In this document: positions 6,076 through 13,587 of the stretch, one piece after another
Numbering within the stretch: the stretch's first letter is position 1
Layout of the letters: the number at the start of each line of letters is the position of its first letter
Source: a virus
Strand: one strand, 5' to 3'
IMG/VR virus record: IMGVR_UViG_3300025141_000781
Location: 1 to 23,509 of that record
DNA: 23,509 nt
The notes under the pieces: generated by a model
The model's database searches: none
The model's input: only the letters and a program-made list of their open reading frames with translations
Told to the model about the DNA's origin: nothing
Made by a program: the position numbers and the translations under genes

Positions 6076-7332
6076 ATGCCAGTTCCACAACTTTCACCAT
6101 CTTCAACTGTTAGCACCTCTGTATTAACATCTACAGGAAGCACAACTCTTGTTACAGCCGCTTTACCATTTACTGTTTACGCAGGAAGTGCCCCCTTTAT
6201 TAGCGGCGCAACGGATCAGGTTGCTTATGTTTATAAAAAATTGGGTGGCGACGTTCTTGATATTGAAATTAAGGCAGCAAACGTTTATGCGGCTTATCAA
6301 GAGGCAGTATTGGAATATTCTTATATTGTAAATTCCCATCAAGCCAAAAATGTTTTATCTGATATGCTTGGTGCCGCCACTTCTTCTTTTGATGAGGATG
6401 GAGAAATTTCAGCGGGCGCTTCTGATGCTTCGAAAGATTTTCCCAATTTTGGCTTTGGTTATGCTCGACGTGTGGCAGAGGGCATCTCGACAGAAGCTGG
6501 ATATGGCGGAACGTTAAGAGAGTATTCGGCTTCATTTGTCTTGGAAACAAAAAAACAACTTTATGATTTGCAATCTGTTGTTCAAAACAGTTCTTCTATT
6601 GCCAGTTCTGATTTTTATAACAAAGTCAATAATAAAAAAGTATTGATTAGAAAGGTTTTTTATAAGACACCAGCATCCATGTGGCGATTTTTTGGAAATT
6701 ACGGCGGCATCCAAACTGTGGGCAATTTAGGCACCTATGGTCAGTGGGCAGACAATACGACTTGGGAGATCGTTCCTGTGTGGCAAAATAAATTACAAGC
6801 TATGGCTTATGAGGACAACATTAAAACAAGATATTCCAATTATTCATATGAGCTTCAAAACAATTATTTGAAGATTTTTCCAGCACCTGATGCAACAGTT
6901 GATCCTTCGCGGGATCTCATTTGGTTTACGTTCACTATTGATGAGGATGCAAATTATGTAGACACTACTCGTTTACGGGGGGTGAAGGGTGTCAATAATG
7001 CCAACACTCTTCCCTTTGCTAATATTCCATATGCAAATATTAATTCAATTGGCAAACAATGGATTCGGCGTTTTGCGTTGGCTCTGTGTAAGGAAATTTT
7101 AGGGCAAGTAAGGAGTAAGTTTGCCACTATACCCATTCCGAATGATTCGGTGACTCTCAATGGGTCCGATTTAATTTCCCAAGCCAGAGAGGAACAGACG
7201 GCATTACGCGATGAGCTTAAGGCATTTTTGGATGAGGTGACTTATAGTGCCCTTGCCGAAGGAGATGCGAGCATTGTTGAATCTACCAGCAAGGTATTCC
7301 AACAAGTTCCAAGTCCAATATATGTGGGGTAA
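6076..7332 (+). CDS. Neck/head-completion protein candidate (gp13-like)
   Basis: A 418-residue protein in the first position after the capsid gene. The N-terminal 35 residues are a Ser/Thr-rich low-complexity stretch. The C-terminal region (about 320-400) contains 'WIRRFALALCKEILGQVRSKF', then 'TLNGSDLISQAREEQTALRDEL', a pattern I associate with gp13-type neck proteins of T4-like phages; the family attribution is from memory and moderate. I chose ATG 6076 over GTG 6058 because the SD GAGAGGG lies 9 nt before the ATG. It starts a unit with the two neck/tail-completion genes that follow. Other virion structural roles are possible. Confidence 0.6.
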   Translation: MPVPQLSPSSTVSTSVLTSTGSTTLVTAALPFTVYAGSAPFISGATDQVAYVYKKLGGDVLDIEIKAANVYAAYQEAVLEYSYIVNSHQAKNVLSDMLGAATSSFDEDGEISAGASDASKDFPNFGFGYARRVAEGISTEAGYGGTLREYSASFVLETKKQLYDLQSVVQNSSSIASSDFYNKVNNKKVLIRKVFYKTPASMWRFFGNYGGIQTVGNLGTYGQWADNTTWEIVPVWQNKLQAMAYEDNIKTRYSNYSYELQNNYLKIFPAPDATVDPSRDLIWFTFTIDEDANYVDTTRLRGVKGVNNANTLPFANIPYANINSIGKQWIRRFALALCKEILGQVRSKFATIPIPNDSVTLNGSDLISQAREEQTALRDELKAFLDEVTYSALAEGDASIVESTSKVFQQVPSPIYVG

Positions 7333-7337
7333 TTTAG

Positions 7338-7820
7338 ATGGCTAAATTTACAAGACCGGATGCTCCCCCCCCTCCGCTTTTTGTTGGAGAGAAAGAGCGA
7401 AATTTAGTAAGACAAGTTAACACTGAACTAATAGAAAATGTTGTTGGACAGGTCGTGGCATATTATCCCATCAGCTTGGACCACACTGATTTTCATCCCA
7501 TTTATGGCGAAGCAATAGAAAAAACGTTTTTACCACCTGTGCGCGTTTATGCTAGAGTTGAAACGGCACCGAGTGACATTACCAATAATGCGATGGGGTA
7601 TGATAAGCGCCAAAGAATTAATATATATTTTAATCGCAAAAGACTAACTGAAGATCAAAATCTTTATGTAAGGGCTGGCGATTTTGTTTATTATGACGGG
7701 GATTATTATGAAATAGTTAAGCTTACGGGGTCTAAAAGATTATTTGGTCAAGGTGGTCAAAAATATGAAATTCTTGCCGAATGTATAAAAGCACGACAGG
7801 GAGTATTCAATGCCAGTTGA
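7338..7820 (+). CDS. Head-tail connector/neck protein candidate (gp14-like)
   Basis: A 160-residue protein between the gp13-like and gp15-like genes. Its N-terminus is proline-rich ('DAPPPPLFVGEKERNLVRQV'); the rest is beta-rich with 'AYYPISLDHTDFHPIYGEA', 'FLPPVRVYARVE' and a closing 'DFVYYDGDYYEIVKL', which resembles small head-closure proteins that have a beta-barrel core. T4 gp14 is longer (about 256 residues), so the assignment rests mainly on size class and position. It ends 11 nt inside the next gene. Confidence 0.5.
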   Translation: MAKFTRPDAPPPPLFVGEKERNLVRQVNTELIENVVGQVVAYYPISLDHTDFHPIYGEAIEKTFLPPVRVYARVETAPSDITNNAMGYDKRQRINIYFNRKRLTEDQNLYVRAGDFVYYDGDYYEIVKLTGSKRLFGQGGQKYEILAECIKARQGVFNAS

Positions 7821-8598
7821 ACAAATAGTCGAGCCGTGTACGTTGGAAACATTTGACCGCGCCATTTATAACTGGGTCAATGATGAGCTTGATCTTTTCG
7901 CGAAAACTAACGAAGGCTTTAAAAAAGTTCCTGTAATTTGGGCGGGCGCTGAAAGAGCTTATCAGTTAAAGCACCGACCTGAGTTGCGAGATCTCAGAGA
8001 AACCATCATTTTACCCGTTATTACGGTAGAGCGTTCTGCTGTTTTAAAAGATCGCGAACGGACAGGTCTTTTCGGGGGTGGGTTAATTTATTCTAATGAT
8101 CGTCGTAAAAATGTATATACAGTGGCACGAAAAATTCAACCGGACAAAACTAGAAATTTTGCTAACGCTGGCGCAAAACGAGTCAAGGGAGTAAAAAACA
8201 CTAATCGCTATGATAACAAGGAAGTGGTCTATGAATTTGTAACAATTCCGACACCTACTTGGATTCACATAACCTACGAAGTGGTTTTACGCACAGAATA
8301 TCAGCAACAAATGAATTCTATATTAACACCATTTATAAATAGATATGGGAATGTACACACATTTTATATGCAAGAAAACACTAATATGTTTGAGGGGTTT
8401 ATTGATCAGGACTTTACGACTAATAATAATGTTGCTAATTTGGAAACCGACGAACGTCGATTTGAGACATCACTCGCTATTCGTGTGGAAGGTTATTTAA
8501 TTGGTGAGGGCGAAAATCAAGTGCAACAAACAGTAGCCATCAGGGAAAATCAAGTCAAAGTGCGTTTTGGCAAAGAAAAAACAATTTTTGACTCATAA
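7810..8598 (+). CDS. 15: Tail completion / sheath stabiliser (gp15-like)
   Basis: A 262-residue protein, close to T4 gp15 (272 residues), which caps the tail tube and sheath end and joins it to the neck. Shared features recalled from gp15 are an N-terminal 'KVPVIWAGAERAY' strand-turn, then 'RETIILPVITVE', the central 'HITYEVVLRTEYQQQMNSI' helix followed by 'LTPFINRYGN', and a late beta strand 'LAIRVEGYLIG'. SD AGGGAG lies 6 nt before the ATG, within the end of the preceding gene. A C-terminal basic tail follows the conserved core. The location right before sheath and tube supports the call. Confidence 0.72.
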   Translation: MPVEQIVEPCTLETFDRAIYNWVNDELDLFAKTNEGFKKVPVIWAGAERAYQLKHRPELRDLRETIILPVITVERSAVLKDRERTGLFGGGLIYSNDRRKNVYTVARKIQPDKTRNFANAGAKRVKGVKNTNRYDNKEVVYEFVTIPTPTWIHITYEVVLRTEYQQQMNSILTPFINRYGNVHTFYMQENTNMFEGFIDQDFTTNNNVANLETDERRFETSLAIRVEGYLIGEGENQVQQTVAIRENQVKVRFGKEKTIFDS

Positions 8599-8618
8599 AG
8601 ACTTTCATTTTTTCTAAG

Positions 8619-8628
8619 ACTATTTACT
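8619..8628 (+). promoter_or_regulatory. Candidate late promoter motif ACTATTTACT before the sheath gene
   Basis: ACTATTTA sits in the 57-nt gap between the gp15-like and sheath genes, 37 nt before the sheath ATG. A T-rich stretch precedes it but no stable hairpin was seen. Confidence 0.5.
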
Positions 8629-8655
8629 AAGAAGAAATTGTGGGAGAAAAATCAC

Positions 8656-11577
8656 ATGTCAGAAAGAAAGTTTAAATTTGTATCACCCGGTGTGTTTTTA
8701 AAAGAAATTGATCAGAGCCAAACCGCCGCCTCTCCCGAACCCGTGGGTCCGGTTATTATAGGTCGGAGTGATCGCGGTCCTGCGATGAGACCTACAGAGG
8801 TTAACTCCTATTCAGAGTTTGTTAATGTTTTTGGTGCGCCTTATAGCGCAAAGACAACTCAGGATGTTTGGAGAGATGGTAATAAAGCGGGAACTACTTA
8901 TGGTGCATATGCAGCCAAAACATGGTTAAAAAATTCAGATAAATTAACTTTTATTCGTTTGCTCGGCAAGCAAAATGCAGACGCCACCGCCGCCGGAAAA
9001 GCTGGTTGGCAGGCTGGTCCCGGCGGAAGCGACGCCTTTGGTCTGTTTCTGTTTGCTTCGGGCACCGCCGCTGGTCGCCTGACTACCTCGACGGGTACGC
9101 TCGCCGCCATATGGTATTCATCCGCCGCCGCGACAAATTTGGCACTTTCCGGCAACACTTTTGGTCAATTCGGCGGCGAGCCCAAGCGAGCCAACGCGGT
9201 GCCGATAGTGCCAGTGAGTGACGGTGCGCCAACTTCGTGTCGATTTAAGTTATCGGTGTATGGGGACAAACCAAGAAGGTCAGACGGCAGCACCACTGGT
9301 TCATATATATTTGATTTTAATCCAAATAGTAAATTTTTTATTAGAAATGTTTTTAATACAGATCCTTCGTTGTGTAATTCAACTCAGATTGATGACTCTA
9401 ATGTTTTAGAAAAATTCTGGTTGGGTGAATCTTTTGAAAATCGCTTGTCAGATGTCGACTTAATTACGCAGGGGGCTACTAACTGCTTTGGCGTCATGAT
9501 GAAAATGCAGGCATCCGGCACCAGTAACGAGGACGGTAGTCTTTTCCGACAAGCTTCTACAAAAGCTCAAACCAATTGGTTTATTACACAAGATTTTAAT
9601 GCCGATACGAGTTCATTTGACCCTGCTAATCAGCAGAGACTGTTTAAGCTCCACGCCCGCGATGCCGGCGAGTGGACACAAAATAATTTGAAGGTCAGTA
9701 TTAGTAATATTCGATATGGTTCGCTTTCAGGGTCATACGGCTCATTCGATGTGGTCTTAAGAAAAATAGATGACACCGATGAAGTGTTGGAGGTCGTGGA
9801 GCGATATAGCAATTGTTCGTTAGATTCTTCGTCACCTGACTATGTGGCGAGAAAGATTGGAAATAAATATCTTTTTTATGATACGATCAACAATGTTAAT
9901 CGAACTATTGGGCAATATGATAATAAGTCGAAATACATGTATGTTGAGGTGGATAATTCCGTAGCTAATGGTACGCAGAACAAGGAATCTATCCCGTTCG
10001 GCGTGTTGGGACCAATTCAATACAAGTCTGCAACATATTTAAGTGCGTCCAATGAATACGGCTCGGGCACCAACGGCGCGAATGTGTGGCCGGTTGCCGA
10101 AGGACCATTTTTAAGAGGTGGTCGCAGTACAAATGGCGTCTCGGGCGCAGTTTCGTCGTCTTGCGAAATCTTTTTGGGAGACACACTGTATACACACTTG
10201 AAAGTGAATTTCCCCGGCGTGGATATTAGAACGAGCTTTACTGGCGGCGCAACCATTAATGCGAGAGATGCTTATTGGGGTGCTTATACCGGCAAGTCTG
10301 CAAACAATCCGCTTTATGCGGCGGATAATCAAGACTTGACAAAGGTGAAACCTTCTAGTCTTGGAACGTCATTTACGGCTATTGCTGGAATTACCACTCC
10401 TAGCTGGAATTTTTCGCTGGACGATATTTCGTCTAGTTATACTAGCGCAAATCGTATTGATAGTGCCTACTGGTCGAGCACTTATAGAACAGCGGGCACC
10501 TCTGTTAGTGCCAACGGTGGTTATAAAAAGGTTATTGACCTAAACTTAGCGAAATTTACTACAGTGTTTGCCGGTGGCTCTGACGGTGTTGATATTAAAG
10601 AAAAGGAGCCTTTCCGTAGCGGATTGGCTGATAATAAAACTGATACTACTTCGTATGTATTTGAAACCTATAAGCGTGCGATCGATTTGTGTGCGCACCC
10701 TGAAGACATTCAATTTAATTTGGCTTCGGTTCCCTCTTTATCAACTCCCGGTTTGACGAAGAGGCTTATGCAACATTGTGAGAATCGTGGGGATGCACTG
10801 TGCGTGATGGATATTGAAAATGGCTTCTTGCCCATCGCTGACCGCAAAACCAACGATAGTGCCACATCCACCACGGTTACAGGTGATGTAAACACGGCTG
10901 TTGGATCGATGAGGGACCGACAGCTTAACAGCAGTTTCGGTTGTGCTTACTATCCATGGGTGCAGTGTCTCGATGATGACACAAATAAGGTGGTTTATCT
11001 GCCACCGTCTGTTGTGGCTCTGGGCGTTATGTCTTATACGGATTCGGTGAAAGGACCGTGGTTCGCACCGGCTGGGTTTACCAGGGGTGGCTTAAGCACG
11101 GGTCTTACCGGCATTCCGGTGTTAAATGCAACGTTGCGACTTTCTTCGAAGGATCGGGACAATCTGTATGAAAATCGCATTAATCCTATCGCGACGTTCC
11201 CCAATGAAGGAGTAGTTGTGTTTGGACAAAAGACATTGCAGGTAACAAGATCGGCACTTGATAGAATTAATGTTCGCAGAATGTTAATTTATGTTAAGCG
11301 AGAAATTTCGCTGATTGCTGCTAATTTGTTATTTGAGCCGAACGTTCAAAATACTTGGAGTCGTTTCATTGCAGCAGCCACTCCGATGCTCATTGATGTA
11401 CAGCAACGCTTTGGTATTCAAGAGTATAAGTTGGTCTTAGATGAAACAACGACGACTCCTGATTTAATTGATCAGAATATTATGTATGCGAAACTATTTA
11501 TTAAGCCAACCCGTGCTATTGAGTTTATTGCGGTAGACTTCTTTATCACGAACACTGGCGCATCGTTTGAAGATTAA
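8656..11577 (+). CDS. 18: Tail sheath protein (T4 gp18 family), unusually long
   Basis: A 973-residue contractile sheath protein; T4 gp18 has 659. The conserved N-terminus is 'FVSPGVFLKEIDQSQ' with 'GPVIIGRSDRGPAMRPTEV' and 'SYSEFVNVFG'; the conserved C-terminal domain runs from about residue 850 ('GVVVFGQKTLQ', 'ALDRINVRRMLIYVKREIS') to the end ('AIEFIAVDFFITNTG'). The extra length lies in the middle (about residues 110-640), which in gp18-type sheaths forms surface domains that are not needed for contraction. The stretch at 8980-9240 is clearly richer in G and C than its surroundings. I chose ATG 8656 over TTG 8638 because SD GGGAGA lies 8 nt before the ATG. Confidence 0.95.
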   Translation: MSERKFKFVSPGVFLKEIDQSQTAASPEPVGPVIIGRSDRGPAMRPTEVNSYSEFVNVFGAPYSAKTTQDVWRDGNKAGTTYGAYAAKTWLKNSDKLTFIRLLGKQNADATAAGKAGWQAGPGGSDAFGLFLFASGTAAGRLTTSTGTLAAIWYSSAAATNLALSGNTFGQFGGEPKRANAVPIVPVSDGAPTSCRFKLSVYGDKPRRSDGSTTGSYIFDFNPNSKFFIRNVFNTDPSLCNSTQIDDSNVLEKFWLGESFENRLSDVDLITQGATNCFGVMMKMQASGTSNEDGSLFRQASTKAQTNWFITQDFNADTSSFDPANQQRLFKLHARDAGEWTQNNLKVSISNIRYGSLSGSYGSFDVVLRKIDDTDEVLEVVERYSNCSLDSSSPDYVARKIGNKYLFYDTINNVNRTIGQYDNKSKYMYVEVDNSVANGTQNKESIPFGVLGPIQYKSATYLSASNEYGSGTNGANVWPVAEGPFLRGGRSTNGVSGAVSSSCEIFLGDTLYTHLKVNFPGVDIRTSFTGGATINARDAYWGAYTGKSANNPLYAADNQDLTKVKPSSLGTSFTAIAGITTPSWNFSLDDISSSYTSANRIDSAYWSSTYRTAGTSVSANGGYKKVIDLNLAKFTTVFAGGSDGVDIKEKEPFRSGLADNKTDTTSYVFETYKRAIDLCAHPEDIQFNLASVPSLSTPGLTKRLMQHCENRGDALCVMDIENGFLPIADRKTNDSATSTTVTGDVNTAVGSMRDRQLNSSFGCAYYPWVQCLDDDTNKVVYLPPSVVALGVMSYTDSVKGPWFAPAGFTRGGLSTGLTGIPVLNATLRLSSKDRDNLYENRINPIATFPNEGVVVFGQKTLQVTRSALDRINVRRMLIYVKREISLIAANLLFEPNVQNTWSRFIAAATPMLIDVQQRFGIQEYKLVLDETTTTPDLIDQNIMYAKLFIKPTRAIEFIAVDFFITNTGASFED

Positions 11578-11591
11578 GGGAGAATTAGAGA

Positions 11592-12143
11592 ATGGCAGCA
11601 ACATATTGGGCAAATAAAGACTCGGTCCCCAAGAGGCAACACAGGTTTTTATTCAAATTTGGCACAAAGCAGGGCGACGGTCCTATGGAACTTCCTATGT
11701 GGGTTTGTTCGCGAGTCACGCGCCCCTCCATGGAAATCACAGCGATCGAACATCAATATTTAAATCATACTTTTAAATATCCCGGTCGCGCCAAATGGAA
11801 TAATATTTCAGTCACTCTTAGAGATCCTGGCTCCCCGGATGCGTCGGGGGTTTTATATGCGTGGATAAAGAAAGCGGGATATACGCCCCCTATAGGATCC
11901 GCCGATGAAGCCACGTCGGCTGCGACCTTTACCAAGAAGTCGTTTGCTGAATTGTTTGGTGCTGTTACGATTGAAACCCTTGGAGTAGACGACAAGGGCG
12001 CTGGCAAGGTAATTGAAAAGTGGTCGATTCACAATCCCATGATTGTAAGTATTAATTGGGGCGAAAACGATTATGCTTCAGAAGAATTGCTTAACATTAC
12101 TCTTGATTTAGCTTATGATTATGCTACTTGGGATAAAAAATAA
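11592..12143 (+). CDS. 19: Tail tube protein (T4 gp19 family)
   Basis: A 183-residue protein that stacks as hexamers to form the inner tail tube; T4 gp19 is 163 residues. Typical features are 'QHRFLFKFG' near the start, 'SRVTRPSMEITAIEHQYLNHTFKYPGRAKWN' (residues 36-66; tube proteins pair this beta structure between rings), the 'NISVTLRDP' strand and the C-terminal 'IVSINWGENDYASEELLNI'. SD GGGAGA is right after the sheath stop. Tube directly after sheath is the T4 order. A copy of ACTATTTATT lies inside the sheath gene 99 nt before this start and might provide extra transcription. Confidence 0.92.
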   Translation: MAATYWANKDSVPKRQHRFLFKFGTKQGDGPMELPMWVCSRVTRPSMEITAIEHQYLNHTFKYPGRAKWNNISVTLRDPGSPDASGVLYAWIKKAGYTPPIGSADEATSAATFTKKSFAELFGAVTIETLGVDDKGAGKVIEKWSIHNPMIVSINWGENDYASEELLNITLDLAYDYATWDKK

Positions 12144-12156
12144 GATAGAGGTATAA

Positions 12157-12987
12157 ATGTCTAGAAATGCCGAGAGGCTTGCTTCGCATAATGCGACCAC
12201 CGAAACCACACCAGCTTCAACTGAACAATCTTTAACATTCAAAGTCCCTACTAGTTTTGTAGAGCTTCCTTCCGAGGGGAAGTTTTATTCTGCTGAACAT
12301 GCACTTTGTAATCAAAACGTTGTTGAAATTAAAAATATGACCACCAGAGAAGAGGAGATATTAAATTCTCAATCTTTGATTCAGCGTGGTTTGGCAGTTG
12401 ATCGATTGGTGGAGAGCATTCTCGTAGATAAGTCTATTGAGGCAAGTAGTCTTTTGCTTGGTGATAAAAACGCAATCCTGACCGCCGCGAGAATTGATGC
12501 TTATGGAGAAACTTATGACGTAACCATCACTTGCCCTGTGTGTTCGGAGCCGAACGAAACTGTGATTGATTTGTCTTCTCTTAAGCGTAAAAATCCCGAG
12601 TCTATGGAAAATATAGAAATTAACAACAAGGGAAACGTAGTTTTGGAACTCCCCCGCACAGGGGCTGTTGTAGAGCTTAGATTTCTTACGACTAAAGACG
12701 AGGGCATTATAAACAAGTTTACAAAGAAAAATAAGAAATTAGGACTAGAAAAGATGATCACGCTTCAGTATAAACAAATGATTGTTTCTGTTAACGGTAG
12801 TGAATCTATTTTAGATATTTCCAAATTTATTGGGTCGATGCCCGCGTATGATTCAAGATTCTTACGAAAGAAGTATCAAGAGATCGTGCCTGATTTGGAC
12901 TTGGGTTTTAATTTTGCGTGTCGGCTCTGTGGCGAAGAACAGTCGCTGGAGGTGCCGATTACGGTCGGCTTTTTTTGGCCTAAGTGA
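12157..12987 (+). CDS. 26: Baseplate hub assembly / tail chaperone-like protein (gp26-like, zinc ribbon)
   Basis: A 276-residue protein between tail tube and tape measure. After a Ser/Thr-rich start, 'FVELPSEGKFYSAEH' and 'MTTREEEILNSQSLIQRGLAVDRLV' match the T4 baseplate-hub-assembly (gp26-like) family as I remember it. Two CxxC pairs, Cys126/Cys129 ('TCPVCSEP') and Cys255/Cys258 ('CRLCGEEQ'), form a probable zinc ribbon bridging the middle and the end. It stops soon after a run of seven T's (12970-12976). The coding signal continues in another frame, so a longer product may be made by frameshifting; by position it could do the job of the G/GT-type tail assembly chaperones. Sure of the gene, moderately sure of the family. 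Confidence 0.75.
   Translation: MSRNAERLASHNATTETTPASTEQSLTFKVPTSFVELPSEGKFYSAEHALCNQNVVEIKNMTTREEEILNSQSLIQRGLAVDRLVESILVDKSIEASSLLLGDKNAILTAARIDAYGETYDVTITCPVCSEPNETVIDLSSLKRKNPESMENIEINNKGNVVLELPRTGAVVELRFLTTKDEGIINKFTKKNKKLGLEKMITLQYKQMIVSVNGSESILDISKFIGSMPAYDSRFLRKKYQEIVPDLDLGFNFACRLCGEEQSLEVPITVGFFWPK
12969..12977 (+). promoter_or_regulatory. Candidate programmed +1 (or -2) frameshift site
   Basis: The zero-frame codons read GGC TTT TTT TGG CCT AAG TGA. Slipping forward one base (or back two) on the seven T's yields TTT TTT then GGC CTA AGT GAC GAC, entering a frame open to 13156. Phe tRNA can re-pair on any window of this run. A GGAGG sequence at 12948-12952 lies upstream, but at 17 nt it is further away than in well-known stimulators. 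Confidence 0.5.
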
Positions 12988-13156
12988 CGACTATGTTAAG
13001 AACACATATGTTCAGTTTTTTCAAATGAAACAGTTTGGGAATTGGAGCTTCTTTGAAGCTTATAACCTTCCCGTATCTTTACGCAACTGGTTTTATGAAA
13101 AGCTTATAAAATTAAAAGAAGAAGAAGCTGAAGCTTCAAAAAGAAAATATAGGTAG
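12977..13156 (+). CDS. Downstream frame after gp26-like gene (gp51-like; probably made by frameshift)
   Basis: This frame encodes 59 residues: 'GLSDDYVKNTYVQFFQMKQF', then 'GNWSFFEAYNLPVSLRNWF' and a charged Lys/Glu tail. The 'EAYNLPVSLRNWF' element resembles the C-terminal parts of small hub-assembly/chaperone proteins of T4-like phages. Protein-like sequence begins well before the only nearby ATG in this frame (13025), and that ATG has a T-rich leader without any SD. An earlier in-frame ATG at 12830 lies inside the gp26-like gene and would give an implausible N-terminus. The simplest reading is a gp26-51 fusion of about 332 residues; reinitiation at 13025 (43 residues) is the alternative. 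A terminator follows. Confidence 0.6.
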   Translation, partial: GLSDDYVKNTYVQFFQMKQFGNWSFFEAYNLPVSLRNWFYEKLIKLKEEEAEASKRKYR

Positions 13157-13161
13157 TAAAG

Positions 13162-13182
13162 CCGGGAGCAATCCCGGTTTTT
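13162..13182 (+). terminator. Rho-independent terminator
   Basis: CCGGGA, a GCAA (GNRA) tetraloop, then TCCCGG and TTTTT: a perfect 6-bp G/C-rich stem plus T-run, 5 nt after the stop of the downstream frame. It closes the sheath/tube/gp26-like unit. Confidence 0.85.
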
Positions 13183-13192
13183 GCTTATAATA

Positions 13193-13202
13193 ACTATTTA
13201 TT
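13193..13202 (+). promoter_or_regulatory. Candidate late promoter motif ACTATTTATT before the tape measure unit
   Basis: ACTATTTA starts 11 nt after the terminator T-run and 29 nt before the ATG of the next gene. The extended form ACTATTTATT is identical to the copy before the scaffold gene. Confidence 0.55.
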
Positions 13203-13221
13203 GGAAGAGGAGACTACTATA

Positions 13222-13572
13222 ATGGAAAAAGTTACTTATGACTTCAATGAGGTCAGGAAACAAAAAGAAAATTTAAACGAAGAGCAGCTTAACGAATTTC
13301 TTTTTTCGCAAGTTGCTGCACTTGGTGGGGTTGTAAAGACTCTTGTTGGGATGATGGGAATGGGAAACAGTTTTGGTGTTCCAGTTAATATCAAAGGCTC
13401 CCGACAAGAAGTTCAGTCTTTCACCAGGGCATTAAAAGCAGAGCGCCGCCACATGGACGCTCTTAAAAACTTCGGGCTTGATAACCCTGCTACTTATCGT
13501 AGCAAATCACATTTAGCTCGATCAGTCCAAGGATTCGAAAACGCGACAGGCTTAAAGTGGCCTGTTGAATAA
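13222..13572 (+). CDS. Hypothetical protein preceding the tape measure
   Basis: A 116-residue protein with a predicted helical N-terminal half ('VRKQKENLNEEQLNEFLFSQV'), a short hydrophobic Gly/Met-rich stretch (about residues 34-50, 'GGVVKTLVGMMGMGNSFG') and a basic C-terminal half ('RALKAERRHMDALKNFG'). I chose ATG 13222 over TTG 13201 because the purine-rich SD GGAAGAGGAG ends 9 nt before it. Position directly before the tape measure, after the gp26/51-like genes, suggests a baseplate-hub or tape-measure partner, but I do not recognise it. Confidence 0.75.
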   Translation: MEKVTYDFNEVRKQKENLNEEQLNEFLFSQVAALGGVVKTLVGMMGMGNSFGVPVNIKGSRQEVQSFTRALKAERRHMDALKNFGLDNPATYRSKSHLARSVQGFENATGLKWPVE

Positions 13573-13587
13573 AAAGGTAATTTCTAG

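Noticed and set aside
8334-8341. Exact T4 late promoter box TATAAATA on the + strand
   Set aside because: It lies within the gp15-like gene, encoding Phe-Ile-Asn-Arg, about 320 nt before the next start. A single copy of an A/T-rich octamer in a gene is not evidence of a promoter, and the recurrent intergenic motif here is ACTATTTA.
12830-12976. Start at ATG 12830 for the frame ending at 13156
   Set aside because: The peptide before the T-run in this frame (MGRCPRMIQDSYER...) overlaps well-conserved gp26-like coding sequence, including the second CxxC, and has no SD; the true coding part of this frame begins at or after the T-run.
12993-13028. An 11-codon frame whose stop overlaps ATG 13025 as ATGA, as a possible coupling leader
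   Set aside because: It has no SD, no conserved look and is very short; coupling through it is less economical than frameshifting, though it cannot be ruled out.
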